From positions 22,656,610 through 22,720,609 of the forward strand of contig NC_063446.1 of the NCBI RefSeq assembly GCF_020379485.1: DNA of 64,000 nucleotides, written 5' to 3'. A program made the position numbers and the translations under genes. The stretch is from Brassica napus. Taxonomy: Eukaryota; Streptophyta; Magnoliopsida; Brassicales; Brassicaceae. Each line of letters starts with the position of its first letter. Position 1 is the first letter of the stretch. This document shows, one piece after another, positions 52,058 to 63,293 of this stretch. The notes beneath the pieces are model-generated. The model was not told the origin of the DNA and searched no databases. It was given only the letters and a program-made list of their open reading frames with translations.

Positions 52058-52991
52058 TCAGTTGAGTCTGCGCCTAGTGAAAGCAGGGTGAATGGTTCTT
52101 CCGCCCAAAGAATCGAGTCTGTGAATCCGCTCTACACATTCACGCACTCTCTTTATAACTTTAGGCATGTTTGCAGCGTTCCTAGACACTGTTTCCTTGA
52201 GCTGAATCATTTTCTGTTCACAGTCTTGGTCTTGAGTTCCTGCATCAGAAAAGAAGACGCAGAAGATTTGTTGATGAGATAGTATAAAGATAAGAGATCA
52301 CTGCTAAGGCTCTTGTGTTAAAGAAAGAAAAAGGTCTCTTATGAAGTACATGTTTCAAAAAATCCAAAAGGAGTAAAACAAGAAGACAAACTTATGAGAT
52401 CAAATATGGATTGGCTGAAGCATCAATTATAATAAAACAAACCATCACTCTGCAAAAGACTAATAATCAATTTGGACATGGAAACTATCCGGATTAGGAA
52501 ACATAATATAAAGTTATGTAAGAAGAGGCACCACAACCCAAAAATGCATCCATATGCTGCTACTCAATAAAAGATGTATTTAATCTATCATGAATGAACC
52601 CAAAAGTAGTAAAAAGCCCTAATTTTTCCAACCGCTAGCAGTTCTTGAACCAAAAGACATTATTATCAGACTGTCTGATTCAGACATAGTTCGTTCACAA
52701 ATGAAATGGGGGTGATATTCAAAATTTGATTTTGAAAAAGAAAAACAGAAGAAATATAGCGGAGGAACCTGGTGCGATGGTGAGGCGTTCAGAAGAAGAG
52801 GGAAGAGGATCCGAGATGCTGGGGAAGAAGCTATGAGAGGAGGAAAGCGCGGAATCAAGGGTGTTCCTGAGGTTATCCGGTAGGGTTTTCCTGTACTCTG
52901 TTATCTTCTTCGCCATCTCCCTCACTTCCCACTCCATTTTCTCCAATTCTCCTTCATCGATGAGCTCTTGCTCCGATTCCGACTCCGCCAT
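52058..52991 (-). CDS. Unidentified small helical protein
   Basis: Two exons, 52991-52769 and 52239-52058, encode 134 residues with a clean GT-AG junction. The N-terminal 50 residues are acidic and helix-prone (EQELIDEGELEKMEWEVREM), suggesting a coiled coil. A Ser/Pro-rich middle follows. The C-terminal half is basic and conserved-looking, with VIKRVRECVERIHRLDS, and ends TRRRLN. No signal peptide or membrane segment. I do not recognise a family; small coiled-coil complex subunits have this look, but that is only an impression. The intact two-exon structure, normal Brassicaceae codon usage and conserved gene neighbourhood argue that it is real. Confidence 0.72.
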
Positions 52992-53319
52992 TGATTCCTT
53001 TCCAATTTTTCCGTTGAGATTTGATTATGGAAAAGGGTGAGGGAGAGCGAGAGCGTATTAACGATTAACCAATGCGTCTCCTCCTGTAATAATAATGACG
53101 CTACAAGTGTTTTTTTTTCATTAAACGACGCCGTTTGTCATGTACACACAATAAATGACCGCCGGTGTCACAATTTACATACAAACATGTCATAATAATA
53201 TATATGGGAAAAATAATTTAAGCATCACAGTGTGACTGGCGAGGTGTAACAGATTGCAAAAACTCTTCTTGAATATATTCTGATATTATATGGTGTGTGT
53301 GTGTGTGTGTGTGTGTTAC
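52992..53319. promoter_or_regulatory. Promoter of small gene / 3' flank of thioesterase
   Basis: 328 bases between two minus-strand genes: promoter and leader of the 134-aa gene next to the thioesterase 3' UTR. A (TG)n microsatellite lies at 53292-53317, directly after the thioesterase stop codon. Confidence 0.5.
53292..53317. repeat. (GT)n microsatellite
   Basis: About 12 GT units immediately downstream of the thioesterase stop, in its 3' UTR. Likely length-variable between accessions. Confidence 0.9.
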
Positions 53320-56300
53320 TTAGAGCTTGGCGCCGAAGATGGGCTTAATCGTCACCGCTTCTTTTAGCAATGCTTCTTGCGTCAATGATACCACTAGCTG
53401 CCCACATCATCAATTTATCCAACAATTACATTCTCTTTAAGCACTTCACCCAAAAAAAAAAAAAACTAAGAAGGGATCCATTTTGTATTCAACGACATAA
53501 ATCTACTTCTTCTTTTTTTCTTAACAATGATTTGATGATTATAAGGAGGATCTGTCACAAGTACTCTAGCTTCTTCTTTATTCAATAGTCTCTTAGCATA
53601 AGTCTGTTTAATTGGGGGTAAAAAGGGATGAAACAACATACCTCTCCTTTTCTGTTGAACATTTCTCCAGTGGTCAGACCACGACTCTGGAATGATGTGG
53701 GATTCACCATCTGCATAACACCATTAATCTTGTATTAAGTATATATTTGTCTCGTCCTCAGTTTTTGTATCTTTGACTATTACACTCAGATGTTTCAGTT
53801 TTTGTATCTTTGACATATTACACTCAGATGTTGCGGTTTACCTAATTTTATTTAAAATGTACATGTAAACATAAACTAAAACAATACAGTATACAAGTAA
53901 GTATAGATATAAACCAAATCTGTGCAAGTGTTTTTAGGCAATTTGAGTTTCAGGTTACCAAAACCAAGCATTTGGACTTCTATCAGTAATAATAGCTATT
54001 CCTTCTTCAGAAAATCACTGTATTCTCCAGAAAAGGTATATAAAACTTTTCTTACCACAAAGAGAAGCCAGTCATCAGCTCTTAGAGGTCGGTGGAACCA
54101 CAACCTGCAATGCAAAATGTAATTAACATGAGTTAGAAACAATCGCTTGAAGCAATTGCCTTCATATATTGCAAAAGTGTAGAATTTCTATTTCGTGGTT
54201 TTTAAGAAATAGTACACACACACACTTGGCTAAAAGAAAAGAAAAAGCTTACGAGTGGTCTAGGCTAAGAGCAGCGGCACTCATGCCCTTTCTACGGTGA
54301 GGGTTTAAACCGATACATGCAAATATCAGATCTGAAGCAAATGCAACCACACATCTGTGAAACAGTGGTATTCACCAAATATATTCAGTTTCCAAGTAAA
54401 ATCAAAAGATTTTCGTAAACACTACAGTAGATATATATGTCCAAACAAACAAACTCCCAAGTTGTCAATGACCTAAGATAATCTTGCTTTTAATTGGCGA
54501 TGCTAAGATAACGTTCATCTGCTTAGAAATGTTAAAATGTTTGCACTGCTTTTAAAATCTTCAATAGATCATATGAATACCAATTTTCTTCACTTTTATA
54601 CCACTGAAGTAGAGTTTGCTCACCGGTGTAAAGCTTGGTCATCAGAAAGTTTTCCCCTTGCCCTAAACCAATAGTTCAATCTGCAAGATGAGTTGAGAAA
54701 GTCTTCAGATTTTTTAATGAGTAAACACAAACATTTATTTTAGTGGTTAAGGGTGACGAAATGAAAGATGCCCCAATATAATTTTGATTTTATCAGGATT
54801 GAGACAACTATGTTGACCTTGGAGGAGACTTTGTATGTTCTGTATAATAACTTGGCTCACAAAATCGAATGTCTATAGGCCATGTGAGGATTTTTTCAGC
54901 TGCAATTTTGTTTCGGTAATCCCTGAAATGAGAATAAAAAGTGATTCACTATGAAATAGCTGCTCTGGCACAGTATCTTCCACACACATACATACCTAGG
55001 TAGCAGAGGGTCAGTTATACGCCGTTCAATCATCTCCTCTCTTGTTACAAGCTGCAGTAGATAGAGATGAAAATAACAATCATAGCAAATCTTTATAAGC
55101 ATCAAAGTATGGGAGACATGATTTTACCGTTTCAGGAGGTGACATACGGGGCATGTTCGACTCTTGGTGATCGAAACCTTGTTGATCTCTCTGTAAAAGA
55201 AGAAGTTAAAGCTTGAAAAGCTATTTTCTTATAATGAAGCATTTGAGGGGAAGACCTGAAAAGAAGCAAACAAGATGAAAATGGTTTTGCCTTTCTGTCT
55301 AGCATCAACTCTTCGGGTGGCAAAGTTGTTGCCATCACGTAAGTGGTTAACTTCGTATAGGATGGGAACTGCAAGAGTTAATATTCAAAGTGTGAAAAAT
55401 GCGTGGAGCCCAGAGAAAACAGCAGGAATAGTTTTTCAGGAAAGAGCAATTGGTTAATCACATTGAGATGATGTCCTTACTAGTTATATCTCCAACGAGT
55501 AGGAAATAGGAGTGTAAACTATGAACAATCTTGGTCGATTCAACAGTGTTTGTCGCTGCGGCAAGTGCCTGCGAAGTGTAGGCAAAGGTGTCACAGTGAG
55601 TACTAGTCATTTCTGTAACAAGGTTAAATAAATGCAAATCAACAACAAGGTTAGTACACATAGATGATGTGAGAAAATAACATACCTGTCCAACTAATTG
55701 TCCTCCAAAAACCTTGCCAAAGGTTGGAGCATTGGGTATAGTGAAACCTCGAAAAAGAGTCAACTACAAGAAAGAAAGAAGCACAAAGATGAGGGGATTC
55801 CTCAAAATTTCCAGTTACAGAAGAGAAAGAATGTAACACATAAATGATGTAGAAATATGACATAGACAATGATTCCACAAAAGAGAATGGTAAAAGTGAA
55901 GGGAAGTTCGTACATCTAATGGATCGAGAGACAAAATGCGTTCCACAAGACAGGGGGTCTCAAGATCCTTAGCTGGATCGGAGACAGGGTTGGTGTCAAG
56001 CAAAGAACAATGATGAGACATGAGCAGCAAGCAGGTAAGCTGAAAAGAAGAGAGAGTAAGTAAGTAGCAATGCTATTATTGGCCTATGAGGCCAAGGAAA
56101 GCAACAAAAGGCAGTATAAAGAAAGAAGACAAGAGAAGAAATACAAACATACCTGTGAGAGAGCAACAACATCTGCTGAGTAAACATTCCCAAAAATACC
56201 TGTAAAAAGAGCTGATTCAATCACCTATAATCAATGATGAAGAATGGGCAGTAGTAATGAAAGAATGATCCTCTCTCTCACCACGGCCGAAGAAATCAAA

Positions 56301-56788
56301 TGGTTTCAAGAAGAACTCCGAGGAGTAGTCGGCTGATCCCAGAACCTGAGCCTGCACAACAACAAAAAAGAGAGACAAAAACACTAACTAATCAAACAAC
56401 ACAAACCCGAAAAGTGTACCTGTCCTTGAAGGAGAAAGTAAACACCCTCCACCTCCTCATCTCTACGCACCACATAATCCCCTCTCTCTGCCCCCAACAA
56501 TATATATCAACATTGTCACCATGGAAAACTAATCAAAATTACAGAATCTTAGAAATCACACTAACCGTAACGCTTGAACACAACGACTTGTGCGATTCTC
56601 TTGAGAGAAAGACTTGTTAACCGATGCAACAAGGGCACCTTCCCAAGCAACTCCACTACTGCAAATTAAATACCAATATGAAATCCCTTCCCAATCGTAA
56701 CAAAATTCTTTATCTTTTTTTTTTTCTCTCGCTTAACGATTTTATCCGGCAATCGAACAAACCGACTAGTACCTGATTCAGTGTTCAT
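53320..56788 (-). CDS. Acyl-CoA thioesterase with cNMP-binding-like domain
   Basis: Seventeen exons on the minus strand, first and last: 56788-56773 and 53397-53320; between them 56658-56566, 56487-56420, 56351-56282, 56199-56153, 56039-55914, 55763-55686, 55568-55481, 55368-55256, 55190-55128, 55051-54996, 54922-54818, 54680-54624, 54354-54253, 54104-54056, 53710-53642. Product 425 residues. The N-terminal 120 residues form a cyclic-nucleotide-binding-like beta-roll ([34 protein letters not shown]). Two hotdog domains of the TesB/ACOT8 type follow, with [23 protein letters not shown] and SLTQEALL holding the family Asp and Gln active-site positions. It hydrolyses acyl-CoA to fatty acid and CoA. 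The C-terminal AKL fits the peroxisomal PTS1 signal. Matches At4g00520 by position. Confidence 0.93.
53761..53834 (+). repeat. 37-base tandem duplication in thioesterase intron
   Basis: Two copies of a unit starting TTTTTGTATCTTTGAC and running through TTACACTCAGATGTT, offset by 37 bases with small differences, inside thioesterase intron 15. Intronic and probably neutral. Confidence 0.8.
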
Positions 56789-57479
56789 CGTTGAACGTTT
56801 GACAGACCGGCAAAAGTCAATTCAATCATCCAACCAATGGATTTATTTGGTTGGTGACGTAACTACAATCGTGTACCCGCCGCGGCTGGTGTAGATTAGA
56901 TTCCCTCTATGGAGAAACGTGTTAATCATTTCCCAAGACCGACACTTACGACAAAGGACAAATTTAATGGGCCCAAGCCCATCTACCTTTCGTGACCCGA
57001 TCCGATCCGATCCGATCCGATCCAACCCGACCCGTGGATGTTAAATAAAAGTGCTGCTCGTCGTCCACCTTGGCTTTAAAAGTAAGACGAAAGTGCACGT
57101 CTTTTCTCCTCCGGACTCTTCTTCTCCACTCTCGTTGGCTGCCTAATGGAATCTTCTCAGCATCTATCTATGGTGAGTTAGATTCTTCTTTATTCACCAC
57201 GAACTTGGGTTTGACTTCACTTGTCTTTAATAAAATCAATTCACACTTGTCTTCTCTCTCTAGTCTCTAATTAGTGTTTCAATTTGTCTTCCTTCAGACT
57301 GGATTGAAATCGCTTTGACTGGTCTTCTTATGTTTATTTCTCAGCCTAGCTTATGATCCTGTCTCTGTTTTTAGAGCCACACTGATCGATCTCGGGGATC
57401 CAGTGGGTTCTGTCGGCAAATCCATGCCGTTGTCGATTCACGGCGGATATATAATGCTTAATTGCTTCACTAGATCCCC
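56789..57479. promoter_or_regulatory. Divergent region between thioesterase and lipase
   Basis: 691 bases between two divergent start codons. It includes a (GATCC)n run at 56999-57022 and a probable non-coding first exon of the lipase ending at the GTGAGT donor at about 57174, so a 5' UTR intron is likely. A TTTAAAA element lies at about 57074. Confidence 0.55.
56999..57022. repeat. (GATCC)n pentamer repeat
   Basis: About five units of GATCC in the shared upstream region of the thioesterase and lipase genes. Short tandem array, likely length-variable. Confidence 0.85.
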
Positions 57480-59143
57480 ATGTCAATACTCTGTTGTGTT
57501 CCCGTGATCGAATGTGTATACTGCCTGGGCTGCTCCCACTGGCTGTGGAAGAAATGCATGTACTCAGCTGGCCACGAGAGCGAGAGTTGGGGTTTAGCCA
57601 CTTCCGACGAGTTCGACCCCATCCCTAGGCTCTGCCGCTTCATCTTAGCCGTCTACGAGGAGGATCTCCACAACCCCATGTGGGCACCTCCCGGTGGCTA
57701 CGGCCTTGACCCGCATCACGTCATCCTCAAGAAAGACTATGACCAGACTCAAGGTCGTGTCACACCTTACATGATCTACTTGGATCACGACAACGACGCT
57801 GTTGTCTTGGCCGTCAGAGGGCTTAACTTGGCTAAGGAGAGTGATTACGCCCTTCTGCTTGATAACAAACTTGGGCAGACCAAGTTTGATGGAGGTTATG
57901 TACACAACGGGTTGTTAAAGGCGGCCATGTGGGTCTTTGAGGAGGAGCATGAGGTTTTGAATAGATTACTCGAGGAGAACCCGAGTTATTCTTTGACGTT
58001 TGTTGGGCATTCTCTAGGTGCGGGGGTTGTTTCTTTGCTGGTCTTGTTTGTGCTTCAGAACCGGGGGAGGTTAGGGAACATAGAGAGGAAGAGGATAAGA
58101 TGCGTTGCTATTGCTCCTCCAAGGTGTATGTCTCTCCATCTAGCAGTCGCATATGCAGACGTCATCAACTCTGTTGTTCTACAGGATGATTTCTTACCTC
58201 GGACTACCACAGCTCTGGAGGATGTCTTCAAGTCAATCATCTGGTAAGGAAACTGTATTGATTTCAATAACTAGTTATTACATTATTAGAAAGCATCAAG
58301 TGTAGAAAGAGAATCTCATGGTCATGTTTTGCATGTTAATAAACCAATCAAAGCTTGCCATGCCTGTTGTGTCTCACATGTGTGAAAGATACATTCACAT
58401 TCGAGGAGAAGAAGCTTAAGGATGCAAGGCGTCTATATGCCCCTGGTAGGTTATACCACATCGTTGTGCGCAAGCCCTTGAGGTATTAATACTCTTTATA
58501 TATTCCATAATCATGTGCTTTCTTCAACTCAAGTTGCATCAAAGTGAAAAACCATATGCTCCTTGGTGCAGATTAGGAAGATATCCTCCCGTTGTGAGAA
58601 CAGCTGTTCCAGTTGATGGGAGGTTTGACCAATTAGTTCTCTCATGTAATGCGACGGCTGATCACGCCATCATCTGGATTCAAAGGGAGTCACAGAGAGC
58701 TCTCGATGTGAGTACTACCTCCAAATGTGTGTTTTTTTTTTGCTTCAGCTTCTTGGAGATCTTGATTTCTGTGTGGTGAACATTTTCAGTTAATGCTGGA
58801 AGACGACCAAGTTATGCAGATTCCGGTGGAGCAGAAAATTGTGCGGCAGAAATCAGTTGTTGAGGAACATGACGAAGAGTACAGAGCGGCTATCATGAAG
58901 GCGGCTTCTCTTAACATCCCCATGTCTCCATCACCTTCATATGGAACATTCCATGATACAGCAGAAGAAGGGGAAAGCTCTGCAGGAGGATCAGTCAATG
59001 AAGGATCCCCATCCATGTGGTCTTTCAAGGGAATGAAGAGAAAATGGAATCGGTTCGTAGATCGTCATTTTCCTATGGATGATGATGACAGTGGAGATAT
59101 GATATTGAAGAAAAATGAATCTCAAGCTTTGTTGTGTAGGTAA
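57480..59143 (+). CDS. Class-3 lipase (sn1-type diacylglycerol-lipase-like)
   Basis: Four exons, 57480-58243, 58354-58482, 58572-58707 and 58790-59143, encode 460 residues. It is a plant alpha/beta-hydrolase of the lipase class 3 family. The nucleophile serine sits in GHSLGAG (176-182, Ser178); a preceding beta strand reads AVVLAVRGLN. The Cys-rich N-terminus (MSILCCVPVIECVYCLGC) suggests membrane attachment or S-acylation. The middle motif RRLYAPGRLYHIVVRKP and the LSCNATADHAIIWI stretch are typical of the subfamily. The C-terminal third is acidic and low in complexity. Expected activity is hydrolysis of acylglycerols or galactolipids; the substrate is not known from the sequence. Matches At4g00500 by position. 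Confidence 0.93.
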
Positions 59144-59901
59144 GAAACACGAAATCTTGTTTTATAGGTGTACATGTAGAATGTAGAATATAGAATCTGA
59201 GAAGCAAAGAAAGTTGTTAGATGAAAGTTCATTGTTGAGAGATTGAGAATTTTGGATATCTGATGTGAAAATGTTGCAGCATCTTCTGTGCAGTCAGTAG
59301 CATGTTCTGTTGCCTTGTAGTATTGAGTGTATAAACTATTCATTTTACAAGCTCATTTATTTGCTTGGGCTACAACTACAAACTTGGTTTTGACTCCTTC
59401 CAACTGCTTCACTCTAGTTTGGTCTATTGGGTCATCCACCAATGTTGTGCAGGGTATGAAGGATACCCCAAAGAATTCATCAAACTCCAATTGCCTAGCA
59501 CCAGAAAATATTAAGGGTTCCTCATTACAAAGTGAAATTTTCGTGGGGAAACCTATTGTTGCCTTAAACTAGTCCATACCTCCAGAGCAGTCCTTCCTCT
59601 TAAAACATGCTCGTCATTCTCCAAGTAAGGCATACACGATTGTTTTGACCAGTTTCTCTTATCGAAGCAATTGCATATGAACTGAAGTCAAAAAGAACAA
59701 AGAAACAGTTCATTTTAAGTCAAATTATTCCATCCCGGCTCTGATACCACCTAATGGACATGCAAGCTCAACTAAGAGATTAGATAAACAGTTCAACCAA
59801 AGGATCAGTCAATCTTCACTTAGGATCTACAAGTTCAAATAATGGATTTTAGGAAATCTCGTTTGGGTTAAGGATAGAAAATACCATTCTTTCAAAACCA
59901 A
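59144..59901. other. Lipase 3' region with retroelement traces
   Basis: About 760 bases. The lipase 3' UTR comes first. The plus-strand frame 59327-59572 has no recognisable domain and may be retroelement-derived. An LTR-retrotransposon primer-binding-site match lies at 59738-59751. Confidence 0.45.
59738..59751 (-). mobile_element. LTR retrotransposon PBS remnant
   Basis: On the minus strand the sequence reads TGGTATCAGAGCC, the standard primer-binding site complementary to the 3' end of initiator Met-tRNA in plant LTR elements. An LTR would lie to its right (up to the LINE end at 59902) but no matching second LTR was found, so only a solo or truncated remnant is present. Confidence 0.55.
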
Positions 59902-61150
59902 TTTTTTTTTTTTTAGTTGTCCATCTACATTAGATTAAGTGGTGATCAGATGAGCCGATTCTCCGAAGAGTACCTCCGTCTGGCCGGGTCTGATTTATAT
60001 AAAAAAAAAATATAGCCTATGATCCTTGTTTCTTTTGTTAACGCGTCCTCCTGACCAATCCTAGTCTGAGGAATATGAGCCAGGTTCACATCTTCGAAAT
60101 CCTCCCGTAATCTCTAATTCACCGGGTTTGTAGTCATATCCACTAGGTTCGAGCAGTTCGTCTCGAACCGTATCGAGGTTATCTTTCTGTCTCTTATATA
60201 TGAAGCTGTCCAAAATAAACCTTCAATCTCAACATGCAGATCTAAAAGGTTCCTGATACACGCCTGTAATCCGAAATATTCATAATCCATTTGATCCTTA
60301 AGACTCCACCCTAAGCCACTGACACTGCCATTATAGGTCCATGCCGAATCAATTGGACAAGTAGGGATTCGGGGTATTAAAGGGGCATTGTCTCAACCTC
60401 CGTAGTAGAAGGGTCGTCATGATCCTCATTTGCTTCCTCCTTTTCGTTAGCCTTCCTCCAACATTCTGCCTCAAGAGATGCGTGTTGGAGAGTTTCAATC
60501 GGGGATACAACTTCCCGTTAAAGAGTTTGTTGTTCCTCATCTTTCAAATTTACCAACAGATCCATGGGAAGGTATCGAATTGTGGTCTCAGTGGAGCCAC
60601 CTCTTTTCTCTTCCAAAACAAAAAAATCATGTTTTGGTATATAGATGTACTCAGGAAGTAACCCAGAAGAGACAGATAGTCCAATAAAGCCTAAACCTAC
60701 ATGGCTAGGGGGCATTCAAAAAGTAGATGATTAATAATTCCACTGGGCCAGCACATCTAGGACAACCCCTATCGGTGCCCAGGTGTCTATAAGTGAGCCT
60801 CTCTGACGTCGTCACACAGCCCGAGATAGCCTGCCACAAGAAATGGTTCATCTTACTTGGGGCCTTTATCTTCCACACTTGGCTCTGAAGGCTCGTGATA
60901 CTCGGTTCTAGAACCCCTTCTTGTGTAAGACTCAACTTCGTCGATCGAAGTAGATCATAACCGGTTTTAACTGAATACACTTCTGATTTTGTGTGGTTCC
61001 AAACATATCCATCAGGAGCAAGAGAGGGAGATGATTTTAGCCCAAGTATCAAAGGGATATCATATGGGTGAAAGAATTCCCGTAAAAGATGTATATCCCA
61101 CTCCTTGGTATCATTCCTAATAAAAGACTGACCAAGAAGTTAGGAAAGTC
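59902..61150 (-). mobile_element. LINE (L1-like) 3' fragment
   Basis: Minus-strand remnant of a non-LTR retrotransposon, truncated at its 5' end. From right to left: C-terminal reverse-transcriptase region (KEWDIHLLREFFHPYDIPLI), zinc-binding zf-RVT domain at 61052-60717 (YVWNHTKSEVYSVKTGYDLL; SKMNHFLWQAISGC; GCPRC), then an RNase H-like region at about 60330-59935 with RFETNCSNLVDM, LAHIPQTR and a DALTKE-like segment. It ends in a poly(A) tract, seen as 13 Ts at 59902-59914. Frameshifts and stops make it dead. No target duplication was found. Confidence 0.75.
60717..61052 (-). pseudogene. zf-RVT domain of LINE polyprotein
   Basis: Longest surviving open frame of the LINE, about 110 codons. 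It carries the reverse-transcriptase zinc-binding signature: Trp-containing start, KAPSKMNHFLWQAISG, and a CPRC pair. The frame breaks just after GPVELLIIYFLNAP, which would normally continue to the ETINHLLFxCP motif. Confidence 0.75.
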
Positions 61151-61573
61151 TGTAAACAATGTGGTCAGCAAACTATTTATATAAATTCTAAATCTAGAAA
61201 ATCCCTAATCATAATTAAAATAGAAAGATCACCAAAATATAAGAAACACAAATAAAATATAATTATGTATAAATTAATAAATAATCAAGATATTTGAAAA
61301 TATCATGCTGCATCAAATCAAGATAGTGAGCTCAAGTAGGTGAATTATGCATAGTAAACCCAAGACCGACTTTGAAATTTTGGGGACTATAGACAGTTTA
61401 AGAAAGATTTGTATAGTTTGGGGCCTAATTTTTTTTTTTTTTTACAAATTTTGAGGTTTATTTATATATAATTTTTTTCAAAAATTTTGGAAGTTTGAGT
61501 CGAATGTTTCATCCGGCTTGGCTCAGGAGTAAACTTGTAGTTTTGTTTGTTGAGATAATGAATATGATGATTT
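61151..61573. other. AT-rich spacer between retroelements
   Basis: About 420 bases, AT-rich, including a 15-base T run near 61428. No coding or structural signal was recognised; it may be leftover of an older element split by the two flanking insertions. Confidence 0.4.
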
Positions 61574-63293
61574 AAGTAGAAGCTCATATATTCGTTTAAG
61601 TCACTGTCATTCAAAAGACTCTCTCTAGGGAGAACTATGAAGACGCCGCCGCTGCTAGTAATCCTCGACGCCAGCGAAACCTCTGACCACCAGCGTCGGT
61701 CCTCTGTATAATCTGCTGTTCATTACTGTTTTTCCCCGAGTTTATCGTCGCCTACATTTCCCAAGCTAGTATCCTCGTCGTCTCCAACGTCGCTACCTTG
61801 TCGGACCATGTCGTTGTTCCACTGCTCCTATCCTTGTCGTCGCCGCCTCTCCTGTTTTCTTCCTCATCACCGCTCACACTCTCATGGCGACCGGAAAGGT
61901 CAGATCTAGAAGACTCACCGGATCTGCTGACCGTCTCGTTTCAACAGTGACTCCGCTGGGTTCACTTCTCTCACCGGAGCTAGCCATTCAACACCCCGTC
62001 TCTTCACCGGTCGGAACTCTTGAGTGTTTGGTCAGTAACCCTCTACGAAGGATTCAATCAAACGGACCTCTACGTATGGGCTTTCATTTCTTAATATCAG
62101 GTTTGCGGTTCAACTCAGGATCCAACAAGAGGTATAGGTCTCGATACGGTAATATCGGAGCCCTTGCTCTCAATCTGGCCTTAGCTCCCATCCCTTTGTT
62201 GAATATAGCCAAGAGCTTCTCACCGCCTCTATCAAGATCTGAACATTACTCTGTCTTGATAAATCTAACTCAAAGGTTTTCAATCAGTTCAATCCCTGCA
62301 ACTCCACGATTCATCAAAAGTTCCAAGCACACAAAACCAGCGATTCCGACAGATGTGGTCTCAGCTTGCTATCACCCTTCTACCGCGTCTCCTCATCCGC
62401 ATCAAACCATCCATTTGAAGCTCAGCTCTGCCACATATGTACTCTCTGGAATTTATTCTCTCGTGATTAGCTTAATACAGTGTGATGAAATGCGTATTTG
62501 TTTGGTCTCCGTAACTCTCTGGCCCTGACACGGTAATGTTGGAAGGTCGAGTCAATGCGTGAACTCAAAAACTGGTGGCCCATCAAGTCTGGTCCGGTTC
62601 TTATCTCTGGTCTCCAAGGTTAAGGAAATCAAGCCTTCATGGCTGGTTCTAGCGTCAAATACACTGATGGTATCAGAGATGAAAAGAGCATCAACTATTT
62701 CACTATCTAGCTTACTGAACAATTTGCACTCCGAAATGTTTGAGATTCAGATAGTCTCCCGGGTCATTATTGTCGGTATTAGAGCTGATTGTGTTTTTCC
62801 ATTGTTATTGAATATCAGCATCAAATATGGGCAAAAAAGGCCTTTCTCCACCTCTCTTGTCTATGGTTCTGGAGTCATATCTCAGCTGCTCTTGCCGGCC
62901 AACAGCGTCCACCTCCCACACAGTTCCAATGGGAACCCGAGACACTCTCCTCTTCCATTGTTTCTAGGGTCTCAAATCACTGAAGTGAAGGAAAGCCCCT
63001 TACCACCAGCGTTGGTGCTGACCAACCATCTTCAAAACTTTTTATTAGGGTTCCCTTTTGTCGGTTATTCTCCCTGACATTAATATGTTCTTGGGAACAT
63101 CAGTTTTAGAATCTCAAGTGAAGATGTTTATAGGTATCTTCGCCTCTTTTAACACTTCTACCATTCGTACGTTTTAGTAATTTTCGTTTTTCATTTAGCC
63201 GTCGAGTTTACCTCCGGTTGTAATCCTTCAAACATGTTAGACATTTAATTTAATATAAGAATTTTGTGATAAAAAAAAAGTAGAAGCTCATAT
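61574..63293 (+). mobile_element. Poly(A) retroposon with 16-bp target duplication
   Basis: The direct repeat AAGTAGAAGCTCATAT flanks the unit at 61574-61589 and 63278-63293. The element between is about 1,688 bases and ends in an A-rich tail (nine As at 63271-63279, partly shared with the repeat). Target duplication plus 3' poly(A) without terminal repeats marks LINE-mediated retroposition. The 5' part is rich in GCCGCC/TCGTCG; a long plus-strand frame follows. No reverse transcriptase, endonuclease or zinc knuckle was recognised. Size and form recall the Sadhu-type non-autonomous retroposons of Arabidopsis, though it is longer. A processed pseudogene of an unknown gene is the alternative. 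Confidence 0.72.
61884..63077 (+). pseudogene. Long retroposon frame with one stop
   Basis: A single reading frame spans 61884-63077, about 398 codons, interrupted only by TGA at 62526. The parts are 214 codons from ATG 61884 and about 183 codons after the stop (172 of them from GTG 62559). The product would be Ser/Pro/Leu-rich and basic, with no domain, signal peptide or zinc motif that I recognise. Such a length is unlikely by chance in AT-rich plant DNA, but the local composition is more GC-rich. I cannot say whether it was ever translated. Confidence 0.4.
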
